From contig CALOBA010000040.1 in assembly GCA_942491465.1 (NCBI GenBank), forward strand, positions 1 to 64,000: 64,000 bases of DNA. Reading direction: 5' to 3'. The notes under the pieces were generated by a model. That model was not told the origin of the DNA. It ran no database searches and was given only the letters and a program-made list of their open reading frames with translations. Below, piece after piece: positions 1 to 9,449 of the stretch; the stretch's first letter is position 1, and each line of letters begins with the position of its first letter. This DNA is from CALOBA01 sp942491465. GTDB taxonomy: Bacteria > Pseudomonadota > Gammaproteobacteria > Chromatiales > Chromatiaceae. Position numbers and translations under genes: made by a program.

Positions 1-369
1 GCCCCGCAGCCGCAGCCGGCCGCCATGGCGCTGACGCCCTGGCAGTTCTATCTCCTGACCTGCATCGGTGCGCTCGCGCTGATCCTGGTCGTCCTCACCA
101 CATCGCTGTCGGCCAGCGTCACGACCATCCGTCGCGACCTGGAAGACCATCAGGATTTCATCAACGAGACCATCCGGCTGAGCAGTCTCAACGTGCAGCT
201 CGCCCAGACCCTGGCGAACCTGGCCGTCGCCACCAGCGATCGCGAACTCGAAGCCCTGTTGGTCGAGAACGGCATCACCTTCGAAATCCAGTCCGGGGAC
301 ACGCGGGATCGGGCCGCGTTGAGCCCGGGCGCCGCCGCATCCTTTGACAACGAGGTAGGCCGCCGATGA
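1..369 (+). CDS. Small single-pass membrane protein, function unknown
   Basis: The first ATG is at 25 (114 residues), but the same frame stays open to the window edge with a Pro/Gln/Ala-rich stretch, and no ribosome binding site is visible before the ATG, so the true start may lie upstream. One hydrophobic segment lies near residues 8-30, followed by a helical, probably coiled-coil stretch (about residues 32-75). The stop overlaps the next gene start as ATGA, implying translational coupling. The family was not recognised; the shape (N-terminal anchor plus coiled coil) would fit a partner of the similar protein encoded next. Confidence 0.55.
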   Translation, partial: APQPQPAAMALTPWQFYLLTCIGALALILVVLTTSLSASVTTIRRDLEDHQDFINETIRLSSLNVQLAQTLANLAVATSDRELEALLVENGITFEIQSGDTRDRAALSPGAAASFDNEVGRR

Positions 370-845
370 ACAAGCATTCCCGCCAATACTGGGGCTGGCT
401 GCTGCGGAGCGCGCAGACGAGCCCGTTCCTGCCGCTGCTGCTGATCAGTATCGCCATCACCAGCCTGCTCCTGTTCAACACCTGGGAGCTGTATGAGGAC
501 CGCGCCGCCCTCGCCCGGTTGCGCAGCGGACAGACCCCGGCCTATCGCGAGGCCCAGCGCCTGCAGGGGCAACTGGAGGGCATGGCCCTCGGCCTCAACC
601 GCCTGGCGATCAAGGGCAACCCCAATGCGCAGCTGATCGTGGCGGCGCTGCGCTCGCGCGGGATCACCGATCGATTCGAACGCCAAACGACGCTAGCGCG
701 ACGGCTCAGGTCGCGCCGCTGTCCGCGGGCCTGTCGCTGCCGCGCAGGTCGGTGGGCGCCGGAAAGCGGGCGGCCACGGCGTCGGGCAGCTCGCCGCGTC
801 CGGCCTGATACAGGGCGCCGGACTCGAGCATCACCAGCGCCATGA
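366..845 (+). CDS. Small membrane protein with suspicious C-terminus
   Basis: It starts four bases before the end of the previous gene (ATGA overlap). The N-terminal ~105 residues look like a real protein: one membrane segment near residues 20-38 followed by a helical region. From about position 680 the translation becomes Arg/Pro-rich and lies antisense over the 3' end of the convergent gene at 706-1323, which is typical of a wrong frame. A TAG sits at 694-696 in another frame, so a single-base indel near 680-690 could give a shorter native protein. Function unknown; probably works with the upstream gene. Confidence 0.45.
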   Translation: MNKHSRQYWGWLLRSAQTSPFLPLLLISIAITSLLLFNTWELYEDRAALARLRSGQTPAYREAQRLQGQLEGMALGLNRLAIKGNPNAQLIVAALRSRGITDRFERQTTLARRLRSRRCPRACRCRAGRWAPESGRPRRRAARRVRPDTGRRTRASPAP

Positions 846-1323
846 CCGTCAGCAGCAGCGGCACCACGCCGATGCGCGCCCATACCGCCGTACCCATATG
901 CTGCGACGCCAGTTTGCGCCGCTCCATCTGCTGCATGGCCGGCGGCAGGTCGCGCAGCCGGGCCTCGATCCCGGCCTGGTCGGTACCGCCCACGGCGCCG
1001 ATGGAGACCACCGCGGCGCTCACCAGATAGGCGGCCAGCAGCACCCGCCAGCGGTGCGCCGCCAGCCGCCAATGGGCGGCCACGAACCAGGGCGCAGGCC
1101 GCCGCGCCCGCAGCCAGGTGAACAGCATCACCAGCAGCGACAGCAGCAGCGGCAGGGCGACCGCCAGCCATTTGTAGCGGGCGAGCACGGAATCGGGCTG
1201 CGCCATGGATCCCGCAAGCAGCGCGATCCCGGCGCCAAGATTGCACAGCAGCAGGTTGAGCATCGCCAGCTCATGGGGCGACTTTGCGCGGCGGCGCTGG
1301 TCGGCGTCGATCGGATAGAACAT
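706..1323 (-). CDS. Polytopic membrane protein, unknown function
   Basis: A 205-residue product starting at the ATG at 1321-1323. The frame continues upstream, but the extra residues are low-complexity. About four hydrophobic segments can be seen: two near residues 20-70, one near 90-115 and one near 145-165. The segment after the third one is charged and rich in Gln and Arg. No motif allowed a family assignment. It converges on the preceding gene and overlaps its doubtful 3' end. It is divergent from the DUF853 ATPase gene. Confidence 0.5.
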   Translation of the reverse strand: MFYPIDADQRRRAKSPHELAMLNLLLCNLGAGIALLAGSMAQPDSVLARYKWLAVALPLLLSLLVMLFTWLRARRPAPWFVAAHWRLAAHRWRVLLAAYLVSAAVVSIGAVGGTDQAGIEARLRDLPPAMQQMERRKLASQHMGTAVWARIGVVPLLLTVMALVMLESGALYQAGRGELPDAVAARFPAPTDLRGSDRPADSGAT

Positions 1324-1550
1324 GCTCGCGGCTCCAGGCTGATGTTGCTCGCGCGGGGGCGCCAGCTTGTTGCCGTCGGATTGTCGGTCAGAGCGCGTTG
1401 CCGCCGCAACCGTGCACCGGGGTTGCACCTCCATCTCCGGCACCAGTGGTCTTCGGACTGGCGTCGCCGGTCGCTGCAAGGGTATAACGCGCATCGAAGG
1501 GCCGATCCCCTCAGGCCCCAAGCCAACAGGAGCCATGCCCCGGGGCAACC

Positions 1551-3026
1551 ATGACAGACCCAATCCTTATCGGCAAAGGCGCGCAGCCGGTCTCGATGCT
1601 GCCGCGCATGGCCAATCGACACGGTCTCATCGCCGGCGCCACCGGCACCGGCAAGACGGTCACCCTGCAGCGCCTGGCCGAGGCCTTCAGCCGCCGCGGC
1701 ATCCCGGTCTTTCTGGCCGATGTCAAAGGCGACCTGTCCGGCATCGCCTGTCCCGGCGGCGACAACGCGCAGGTCGCCGAGCGCGTGGCCGAGCTCGGGC
1801 TTGAGACCGACGGCTTCCGCTACGCCGGCTGCCCGGTGACCTTCTGGGACGTCTACGGCCGGCAGGGACATCCGCTGCGCACCACGGTCTCGGAGATGGG
1901 GCCGTTGCTGCTGGCCCGGCTGCTGGAGCTGAACGACGTGCAGGAGGGCGTGCTCAACATCTGCTTTCGGGTCGCCGACGAGAACGGCCTGCTGCTGCTG
2001 GACCTCAAGGACCTGCGCGCCATGCTCAACTATGTGGCCGAGCAGGCGGATGCGCTGCGCACGACCTTCGGCAATGTCTCCAAGGCATCGGTGGGCGCCA
2101 TCCTGCGCCGGCTGCTGAAGCTGGAGGATCAGGGCGGCGATGCGCTGTTCGGCGAGCCGGCACTGGACCTGATGGACCTGATCCAGACCGACGAGCACGG
2201 CCAGGGCCTGGTCAATGTGCTGGCTGCCGACCGGCTGATCCAAAACCGCGACCTCTACGCCGCCCTGCTGCTGTGGCTGCTCTCGGAGCTGTTCGAGCAG
2301 CTGCCGGAGATCGGCGACCCGCCCAAGCCGCGGCTGGTGCTGTTCTTCGACGAGGCCCATCTGCTGTTCGACGACGCGCCCCCGGTATTGATCGAAAAGG
2401 TCGAGCAGGTGGTGCGGCTGATCCGCTCCAAGGGTGTCGGCGTCTATTTCGTCACCCAGAACCCCCTCGATGTCCCCGACCGCGTCCTTGGCCAGCTCGG
2501 CAACCGCGTCCAGCACGCGCTGCGGGCCTTCACGCCGCGGGATCAGAAGGCGGTGCGCGCCGCGGCCCAGACCTTCCGCCCGAACCCGGTCCTCGATGTG
2601 GAGGCGACCATCTCCACCCTGGGCGTCGGCGAGGCCCTGGCCTCGACGCTGGATGCCGAGGGCATCCCCACCGTGGTCGAGCGCATCCACGTCGCCCCGC
2701 CCGGCTGCCGCCTGGGACCGATCACCGCCGACGAGCGCGCCGAGCGGATGGCCGGCTCGCTGGTCGCCGGCGTCTACGACACCCCGATCGACCGGACCTC
2801 CGCCTACGAGACCCTGAAGCTCATGGCCGAGCAGGCCACCGTCGCCGCCGAGGCCGAGCGGGTGACCCCGGTCCGGCAGGTTGATCGGGGCCGCAGCCGC
2901 GGCAGCCGGCAGACGCCGCTGGAGGCCTTTGCCGTCAGCGCCATGCGCTCGCTGGGCACGCAGATCGGTCGGCAGATCGTCCGCGGCACGCTCGGCTCGT
3001 TGTTCGGCGGCAGTCGGCGACGCTGA
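1551..3026 (+). CDS. HerA-like P-loop ATPase, DUF853 family
   Basis: A 491-residue protein of the DUF853/YjgR group of HerA-FtsK-type ATPases. The Walker A motif GATGTGKT is at residues 29-36, and a Walker B strand with LVLFFDEAHLL is seen near residue 265, followed by a conserved VYFVTQNPLDVPD segment (sensor region). The length is normal for the family. It is predicted to be a cytoplasmic hexameric NTPase that acts on DNA or on another polymer; its precise cellular role is not established. The C-terminal ~60 residues are basic. The ATG at 1551 is preceded by a weak G-rich ribosome binding site, and an AGGAG at about 1530 sits too far upstream to be decisive. Confidence 0.85.
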   Translation: MTDPILIGKGAQPVSMLPRMANRHGLIAGATGTGKTVTLQRLAEAFSRRGIPVFLADVKGDLSGIACPGGDNAQVAERVAELGLETDGFRYAGCPVTFWDVYGRQGHPLRTTVSEMGPLLLARLLELNDVQEGVLNICFRVADENGLLLLDLKDLRAMLNYVAEQADALRTTFGNVSKASVGAILRRLLKLEDQGGDALFGEPALDLMDLIQTDEHGQGLVNVLAADRLIQNRDLYAALLLWLLSELFEQLPEIGDPPKPRLVLFFDEAHLLFDDAPPVLIEKVEQVVRLIRSKGVGVYFVTQNPLDVPDRVLGQLGNRVQHALRAFTPRDQKAVRAAAQTFRPNPVLDVEATISTLGVGEALASTLDAEGIPTVVERIHVAPPGCRLGPITADERAERMAGSLVAGVYDTPIDRTSAYETLKLMAEQATVAAEAERVTPVRQVDRGRSRGSRQTPLEAFAVSAMRSLGTQIGRQIVRGTLGSLFGGSRRR

Positions 3027-3144
3027 GCATTGCCGGTCGCCGATCGCGACACGCGCCGGCGGCAACGAAGCCCTGATACAGCACCCACACGGCACCCATC
3101 GACAGCCCTCTCACAGCACCCACCGACCAACTGGGGACCCTCCC

Positions 3145-3951
3145 ATGATCATCATCAGCACCCGCAAAGACTTCGACGACCCGAGCGAGCTTTCCCGCGA
3201 TGACTACGAGGCAAGAGAGATCGACCTGAGCACGGATCGAGCAAAACGCACGCTGTCATCCAAGCAGCTGAACGATGACCTGCGCGGCAAACGCATCTTG
3301 CTGCTGGTGCACGGCTACAATAACGAGCAGTTCGAGGTCTTTGATGCCTTTGCGATGATCGAGGCCCGGATCACCCAACAGGTGGACGGGGCCTACGATC
3401 GGGTGGTCGGCTACTCCTGGCCCGGCGGTGGTCGCACCACCGAGTGGTTCGGCGCCAAGTCCCGGGCCAATGCGGTAGCGCGCAAGTTCCGCCGACTGCT
3501 GGAGACCCTCGGCACCACCACGGCGGCGCTGGATATCATGTCCCACAGCCTCGGCGCGCGGGTAACCTTGAAGGCATTGAAGGAGACCGACCGGCGCGAC
3601 CTGATCCGCAACTACTACTGCACGGCACCGGCCGTGGACAACGAGTGCCTGGAGCCGGGCGAGGAGTTCTTTCATGCCTTGAGCGCCTGCGAGCGGCTGT
3701 TCGTCTTCCACTCGACCAAGGACGGTGTGCTGCGCACTGCCTACCGGGGCGCCGAATGGGACAGCGCCCTCGGCCTCAACGGCCCCGAGGACTGGAGCTA
3801 CATCACCCGCAGCCCCTTCGCCCGTGGCGTCTACGTGGCCAACTGCAAGAAGATCGTCGACCACCACGGCGGCTACAAGCGCGCCGACGCGCTGTACAAC
3901 TACATCCACGCCTACCAGGCAAAGAACCCCTACCGTTTCCGAACCCTTTGA
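3145..3951 (+). CDS. Alpha/beta hydrolase, DUF900 family
   Basis: A 268-residue serine hydrolase-like protein. The strand-loop LLLVHGYNN (about 52-60) is the family oxyanion-hole signature. The nucleophile elbow reads SHSLG with Ser135, and a late His in VDHHGGY is a candidate catalytic histidine. DUF900 proteins are predicted esterases or lipases of unknown substrate. I chose the ATG at 3145 because the upstream in-frame sequence (from 2881) overlaps the DUF853 gene and is low-complexity. It ends 14 bp before thrC, so the two may be cotranscribed, although no functional link is evident. Confidence 0.75.
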   Translation: MIIISTRKDFDDPSELSRDDYEAREIDLSTDRAKRTLSSKQLNDDLRGKRILLLVHGYNNEQFEVFDAFAMIEARITQQVDGAYDRVVGYSWPGGGRTTEWFGAKSRANAVARKFRRLLETLGTTTAALDIMSHSLGARVTLKALKETDRRDLIRNYYCTAPAVDNECLEPGEEFFHALSACERLFVFHSTKDGVLRTAYRGAEWDSALGLNGPEDWSYITRSPFARGVYVANCKKIVDHHGGYKRADALYNYIHAYQAKNPYRFRTL

Positions 3952-3965
3952 GCTGAAAGACTACG

Positions 3966-5348
3966 ATGCGTTATATCAGTACCCGCGGCGGCGTCGAGCC
4001 CGTCGATTTTGCAGAGGCCGTCATGATGGGGCTCGGCACCGACGGCGGACTGCTGGTGCCCGAGCAGATCCCGCAGGTGCCGGAGGCCACGCTGCGCCAA
4101 TGGGCCGGCCTGCGCTTCCAGGACCTCGCCCTCGAGGTCGTGGCGCCGTTTGTCGGCGACGCCATCCCCCGCGGCGAGCTGGCGGCGCTGATCGAGCGCG
4201 CCTACGCGAGCTTCTCCCACCCAGAGGTCACGCCGCTGCGGCAGGCCGGCGGGCGCTGCTGGCTGGAGCTGTTCCACGGCCCCACCGCGGCCTTCAAGGA
4301 CGTCGCCCTGCAATGGCTCGGCAACCTGTTCGAGCACCTGCTGGCCCAAAGCGGCGAGCGGCTGAACATCATCGGCGCGACCTCCGGCGACACCGGCTCG
4401 GCGGCCATCGCCGGCGTGCGCGGCAAGGAACGCATCAACATCTTCATCCTGCACCCCAAGGGCCGCGTCTCGCCGGTGCAGGAGCGGCAGATGACCACGG
4501 TGCTCGACGCCAATGTGCACAATGTGGCCGTGCGCGGCACCTTCGACGACGCCCAGCGCACCGTCAAGGCCCTGTTCAGCGACCTGGCGTTCAAGCGCGA
4601 ATACCGCCTGGGGGCCGTCAACTCCATCAACTGGGCGCGCATCCTCGCCCAGACCGTCTACTACTTCTACGCCTGGGGCCGCATCAGCGGCGCTGATCCG
4701 TCCCGACGGGTCAGCTTCTCGGTGCCCACGGGCAACTTCGGCGACGTCTTTGCCGGCTATGTGGCCAAGCGCATGGGTCTGCCGATCGATCGTCTGATCA
4801 TCGCCACCAACCGCAACGACATCCTCACCCGCTTCGTCGCCACCGGCACCTACGCCGCCGCCGAGGTCCACCACACCCTCAGCCCGGCCATGGACATCCA
4901 GCTCGCGTCGAACTTCGAGCGCTACCTGTATTTCCTGCTCGACCAAGACCCGGAGGCGGTCCGCGCGCTGCTCGCACAGCTGGCCGACAGCGGTCGGCTC
5001 AGCGTCGACGGCCCTCGCCATGCCCAAGTGCAGGCGGACTTCGACGCCCGCGCCGTCACCGACGAGGAGACGCTGGAGCAGATCCGCGCCACCTACGACC
5101 AGGCCGACGGCTACATCCTCTGCCCGCACACCGCCGTCGGCACCCGCGCGGCCCTGGACCAGCCCGATGCCGTGGTGTTGGCCACGGCCCACCCGGCCAA
5201 GTTCAACGAGGCCGTGCAGGCCGCCATCGGCCGCGAGGCCCCGCCACCGCCGTCGTTGCAGGGCCTGCTCGACAAGGAGACCCGCTGCGCCGAACTCGAC
5301 GCCGACCCCGACAGCGTCGCCGGGTTCATCCGCTCGACGCTGAGCTGA
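3966..5348 (+). CDS. thrC: Threonine synthase
   Basis: A 460-residue PLP enzyme that converts O-phosphohomoserine to threonine in the cytoplasm. The PLP lysine is K111 in the segment HGPTAAFKDVALQ. The phosphate-binding loop GATSGDTGSAA follows near residue 140, and the SVPTGNFGDVFAGY segment near 255 is characteristic of the fungal/gammaproteobacterial ThrC class. The length matches that class. It starts 14 bp after the DUF900 hydrolase gene and is the last gene before the damaged glycan region. No leader or attenuator was seen. Confidence 0.95.
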   Translation: MRYISTRGGVEPVDFAEAVMMGLGTDGGLLVPEQIPQVPEATLRQWAGLRFQDLALEVVAPFVGDAIPRGELAALIERAYASFSHPEVTPLRQAGGRCWLELFHGPTAAFKDVALQWLGNLFEHLLAQSGERLNIIGATSGDTGSAAIAGVRGKERINIFILHPKGRVSPVQERQMTTVLDANVHNVAVRGTFDDAQRTVKALFSDLAFKREYRLGAVNSINWARILAQTVYYFYAWGRISGADPSRRVSFSVPTGNFGDVFAGYVAKRMGLPIDRLIIATNRNDILTRFVATGTYAAAEVHHTLSPAMDIQLASNFERYLYFLLDQDPEAVRALLAQLADSGRLSVDGPRHAQVQADFDARAVTDEETLEQIRATYDQADGYILCPHTAVGTRAALDQPDAVVLATAHPAKFNEAVQAAIGREAPPPPSLQGLLDKETRCAELDADPDSVAGFIRSTLS

Positions 5349-5766
5349 TTTTGGCGCGCGACCTCCGGTTACTCGCCACATCGCAGCAGAGACTGCGAAA
5401 GTAGCCGTCTTCGGCGCCCTGCGCCTGCCGGGCTGTCCAGGCCCGCAGGACCCGGGGCGCCGTCGGCGCGGAGCGCCAAGAGCGCATGACACCGCGGGAG
5501 CGGTGTCACGAGTGAACGGCAACGCCCCAAACTGCGGATGTCAAATGCGTTCCTCGAAGGCAATATAGAGAGTCGTTGTTGCACCGACCCCTGAGGATTC
5601 GTTACGGAACGACGGACACCTTCGGGCTCGAAGGTAAGTTGGTAAGCGTCGAACGCATCGCGCGGCCGGGTAGCCCGAGGCGGTTGGGCGGGGGGGGGGG
5701 GGGGGGGGGTGGGAACACCTGAACTCTCGATTTTTATTGCCCGCAAGAAGCCGTTGTCGAGCGTTA
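5349..5766. other. Non-coding stretch with G20 homopolymer
   Basis: No convincing gene is present. The stretch contains a run of 20 G residues at 5690-5709 followed by TGGG. Such a tract is unusual for a bacterial chromosome and may be a sequencing or assembly artefact. Open frames on the minus strand here are broken by the tract and resemble no family I know. Confidence 0.5.
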
Positions 5767-6256
5767 TCAGGTCGGTTTTGGGGCCAAAAGCCAGTCTTTG
5801 GGAGGATTTCGGCTCCTTGAGCATGTCGTGTCCTTTAGCTCCATGTCGAACCCGCCGGCCCGTGCCTGCACGCCCAGCGTTTCCAAGAGTCCGTTCACAA
5901 ACGCTCGACTTCCGACCGCTAGTGCTTCCGTCCATTGCGGCTCTCGAACAGTGTCATGGCCGTTAATGATCTCCTCGATCCATTCGAGGTGACCTGCGGC
6001 CAGCTCCGCGTCCGACGCCACAGCGCAGCATGCGAGATAAGCCAAATCGCTCTTTTTTCTCTGAAAAGCAGCGCTCTAAGCGCTCAACAGTGCCGTTTAT
6101 CTGGCGTCTTGGTAACAAAATTAGTCTGTTGGCGATGAATTCCCCCAGTCGACGGATATATTCATCGGTCGCAGCCTCATGTTCTTTCGCTTGATCCCCG
6201 GTTGGGCCAGCGAGCTCAATCCGCTCGCAATGACATCTGTGCTCCGTTTCGGTCAC
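5767..6256 (-). pseudogene. Broken small gene of unknown family
   Basis: Two overlapping minus-strand frames, 5963-6256 and 5767-6045, read like one protein split by a frameshift near 6040. The downstream part has a balanced, protein-like composition, with a segment EALAVGSRAFVNGLLETLG. This faintly resembles the C-terminal part of some IS200-like/RAYT transposases, but I cannot confirm it. The upstream part carries a CHCER segment. It lies between thrC and a broken asparagine synthase in a region where nearly all frames are damaged. Confidence 0.3.
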
Positions 6257-6478
6257 GTAACAGCACCGGAGTGTTCTATCTAGTCATCCTCATGAACAAG
6301 CCCTGGACCCGGTACGGCCCGATATTGGCAAACAAGACGACCTGAAAGGAGCACCTACGCTAGCGCACCCAACGAGATTGCGCACCGGAAGGGCGACTGT
6401 AGAGCGATCCAGAAGCCGAATCCGACGGCGAGCTTGACGTCGTTAGCGAAAGATATGGCGACCAGAATTTGATCTAGG

Positions 6479-7379
6479 CCCGACGTCCCGCTCGGGGCAT
6501 TCCTGTCCGGGGGGATCGACAGTAGCTTTGTCGTCGCGATGATGCAGCGACATACCAACCGGCCGGTGAAGACCTTCACCATCGGTTTCGATCAGGCAGA
6601 CTTCAACGAGGCGAAGCAGGCCTCGGCGATCGCCCGCTACCTTGGTACCGAGCACAGCACGCACATGGTGTCCGACACCGAGCTCAGGGCCCCCGTCGAT
6701 AGAGGATTGGTCTACACGGAGGTTACACGGAGACCGGTTCGCCGATGTTTCGCTGAGCCCAGCAGGCGGGTGATAGCCCGGTTGTCCTCTCCGGGGAGGC
6801 GACTACGTGATTGGGGTTGGGGCCGGTTGTGCTATGGGGGAGGGTGGGGGGGGGGGGGGTTGGGGGGGGGGGAGGGGATCGGTGTCTCCGCGGACGGGGA
6901 CGAGCCGGGGTGGGGGTGCGATGCGGGGCGTCGGCCGTCGTGATCGAAACGGGTCTGGGGGGATGAGTTACGACGTGGCGGTTGGGATGGAATGCGTCTA
7001 AGGGGGGGGGTGGGAAGGGCGCGCTCGGCTGTTGGACCAACGCTTGGTCAGCTTTAGCTGGCAACTGGGCCTGAATCTAAAGGTGAGGAATGCCAGGGGA
7101 AAGTGGATATTGCGCGAGGCGCTGTATCGCCAGGTGCCGCGGCAGTTGGTCGACCGTCCGAAATCCGGTTTTTCGGTTCCCATCGATGATTGGCTGAGGG
7201 GCCCCTTGAAATCCTGGGCGGAACACCTCGTGCTGGATAGCCAGGCGGCCGACGTGTGCCTGGATCTTGCTGCGGTCGGCAGGCTATGGCGCAGACATAT
7301 TGACGGCAAAGTCCAAGCCGGGCGGTCTCTTTGGCCGCTGTTGATGTTTCTGGCCTGGATCGATCGGTGGCGTCCCTGA
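6479..7379 (+). pseudogene. Asparagine synthase (glutamine-hydrolysing), broken
   Basis: The first block (about 6479-6710) encodes the ATP-pyrophosphatase site with the PP-loop SGGIDSS and the downstream [13 protein letters not shown] segment. The last block (7032-7379) encodes the family C-terminus, including the RPKSGFSVPIDDWL motif, in a different frame. The N-terminal glutaminase domain is absent. The middle (about 6715-7030) is scrambled and very G-rich, yet weak similarity to the expected VVLSGDGGDELFGG segment can still be made out around 6783-6840. In surface-polysaccharide clusters such AsnB-like proteins amidate sugars. Either a pseudogene or poor sequence. Confidence 0.7.
6836..7014. 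other. G-run-rich segment, possible sequence artefact
   Basis: Runs of 14, 10 and 9 G occur at about 6847-6860, 6863-6872 and 7001-7009 with G-heavy flanks, inside the asparagine synthase gene. The bias to G on one strand replaces recognisable codons of the gene, which is what degraded base calls would look like. Confidence 0.5.
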
Positions 7380-7417
7380 GCCGCGCTCGCGAACCCAGGC
7401 CACATTTTCGAATCGGA

Positions 7418-9085
7418 TCAGCCCATGTCGTCGTCCGCCAGTGCGGCCTTGGCATCCGCACTTACTCCAGCCGCCAAGATCGAGGCGATCGTTCTTACCG
7501 AGGCATCTGCAAGCCCCTGCTCCGGAATCGGCGTCCAATAGAGCTTGCCGGCGCGATCACGGGCAAGGAGAACGGACTCGCCGAAGACCGGCGCAGCGGC
7601 TGCCGGGTAAACGATACCCAGGTAACGATCGGCGAAGCGTTGCTTCCATGCGGCCTTGCGTGCGGGCTCGAGAATGCCGAACAACGCTCGATCTACCAAT
7701 ACGACGGCAGCGCGGGACTCATCCGCCGCCGCGAGCGCCTTCTCGGCTGCATCTCGCGTTCTGGTCTCGGCAGCGGCGGCAAATAGATGCGGTGGTGCCT
7801 GGGCGGAATTTTCACGGATATCGGCGATCGCTCGTTGCAGCGAGATCGCTACGTCACGCTTCAAGCCACCGGCGCTGGCAAGGCAGAAAGCCGTGCCGGC
7901 TGTCAGTTGCAGGGTGGCGGATGGGCTCGGGTCGGGCCCGAGCCGCGCGGCCGCCAATGTCAAATATTCGGGCACGAAGTCTGGCCCCGGGCTGGACGCG
8001 AGCGCCCGCGATGCGCCCAGCACAAACGCCCGGGAGATTTGCACATGGGGTGAGTAGCGGCTAAAAACCGTGACCGCCCGAAATATCGTAGTCACGCTGT
8101 TGAGCAGACGTCTGAGCAGGGTCAGGTAGACAACGAGAATGGCCCAATCAGAGCTTTCGTTCAACAATCCCAAGCCGATGGTCAGCAGCATGGCGCCAAG
8201 CACGATGGTCCCGCCGGTCTGCATCGACCAGGCGCTCATTTCCATGGCGCGGAACCGATCCACGTCCGCGTTGATGTTGCGTTGAACGCGCCGATCCTGC
8301 AGATATCCTTCAAGCTCGGTCTGGAGCGACTTGGGAGTCGTCAAGCAATCGAGTCGGCTCGAGCGTTCGATCAGCGCCCGCTTCTTCGCACTAGTATAAG
8401 GGGCGGTCTCCTCCAGCACGTTCGAAGACTTTGCTGCGAACAGGTGAATGGGGTATTGGGCCGCCACCACAAGGATACCGAAAACCGTAACAATGAACGT
8501 AGTCTGCGGATCAAGCCATAAGATAGCCGCATAGCCGGCGACAAAAAGAACGAGATTGGGGACTGCGGTCGCGATAAAACGCAGACTCCAGCTGCAAGAA
8601 TGCGGATAATTGCTGACGAGTCTGCTCAGACCAAGCCCATCGATGAGCTGGGAGACCTCTGGGCAACGCGGGTCGGGAAGATGCTGAGTAAGCTCTAAAT
8701 TCCGGCGAAGGCTTGCGATTTCGTAGTCTCTATGCAGCAGTAAAGCCGCGCTTCTTCCCACATAATCGCTGGTGGCGAACACCAGCATCGTGATCGCCAT
8801 CGCCAAGACGAAAAGTACCAACAAAAAAACGGACTGACGCGCGACAAACTCGTAGCTGAAGATTTGAAGGCTGATATTTTGCTCAAGCAGCTTGACGTAA
8901 AAATAAATCACGCCGACGACGGCGGCGTTGCTGCCCAAGCTGAGCAGGGTGGCAATGATGATTCTTAACCAAATGCGTGGGGCAACATGGACACTATCCG
9001 AGATCAGCCAGCTAAGAGATTGGACATATCTTACCCCCTGTGACTTTAGGCGAAGAGCGAATTGAATAATTGAGCGAGGTGTCAT
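7418..9085 (-). CDS. ABC-exporter-type membrane protein without ATPase domain
   Basis: A 555-residue protein starting at the ATG at 9083-9085. The N-terminal ~350 residues contain six hydrophobic segments spaced like an ABC exporter transmembrane domain (pairs near 35-110, 195-245 and 315-365). The C-terminal ~170 residues occupy the place of the nucleotide-binding domain, but no Walker A, signature or Walker B motif is visible. It could be a degenerate NBD or a new accessory domain. It lies in a surface-glycan cluster, so a role in export is plausible but unproven. The frame extends upstream only through a MITE-like repeat, so I reject the longer start. Confidence 0.6.
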   Translation of the reverse strand: MTPRSIIQFALRLKSQGVRYVQSLSWLISDSVHVAPRIWLRIIIATLLSLGSNAAVVGVIYFYVKLLEQNISLQIFSYEFVARQSVFLLVLFVLAMAITMLVFATSDYVGRSAALLLHRDYEIASLRRNLELTQHLPDPRCPEVSQLIDGLGLSRLVSNYPHSCSWSLRFIATAVPNLVLFVAGYAAILWLDPQTTFIVTVFGILVVAAQYPIHLFAAKSSNVLEETAPYTSAKKRALIERSSRLDCLTTPKSLQTELEGYLQDRRVQRNINADVDRFRAMEMSAWSMQTGGTIVLGAMLLTIGLGLLNESSDWAILVVYLTLLRRLLNSVTTIFRAVTVFSRYSPHVQISRAFVLGASRALASSPGPDFVPEYLTLAAARLGPDPSPSATLQLTAGTAFCLASAGGLKRDVAISLQRAIADIRENSAQAPPHLFAAAAETRTRDAAEKALAAADESRAAVVLVDRALFGILEPARKAAWKQRFADRYLGIVYPAAAAPVFGESVLLARDRAGKLYWTPIPEQGLADASVRTIASILAAGVSADAKAALADDDMG

Positions 9086-9142
9086 GGTTACGATATGCGG
9101 AGGCAAATGCTCTGACTGAAGCGCCAAAGGCGTATGACGATT

Positions 9143-9252
9143 TGCGCTAAGGATCGGTTCAGAAACAAGCGGTGCAGACGCCCGTTCGCTGAGCCTTTGG
9201 CTTGACCGTTTGGGGGTTGCGTCTGCACCACTTGTTTCTGAACCTTGACTAA
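9143..9252. repeat. MITE-like palindromic repeat, copy A
   Basis: About 110 bp matching copies at 32654-32763 and 49583-49690 in the same orientation. The inner ends form an inverted repeat, TTCAGAAACAAG... pairing with ...CTTGTTTCTGAA (about 24 bp, one or two mismatches here), around a conserved ~50-bp centre. The boundaries resemble CTAAGGATC and CCTTGACTAA. There is no coding capacity, so a trans-mobilised element is likely. Confidence 0.8.
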
Positions 9253-9449
9253 CGGCAGGTTGGGCTTCGGGTGTGCTCCTTTCTGGCGGTGCCGGTTTGC
9301 ATCCCGAAAGCGGGTGCTGTGCGCTTACTTTACATCCATGGTTCGAGCCGAAGGTTGCGACCCCGCCAAGGTGGCATTGCTTGGTTGCCAGATTTGGCTG
9401 AGTCATAATCCCCCCAGGTGCTGAACACACGTTGAGGAGTCGGTACAAG

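Noticed and set aside
5369..5935. Minus-strand 188-codon open frame
   Set aside because: It runs through the G20 tract (as a Pro run) and has no family resemblance over its length.
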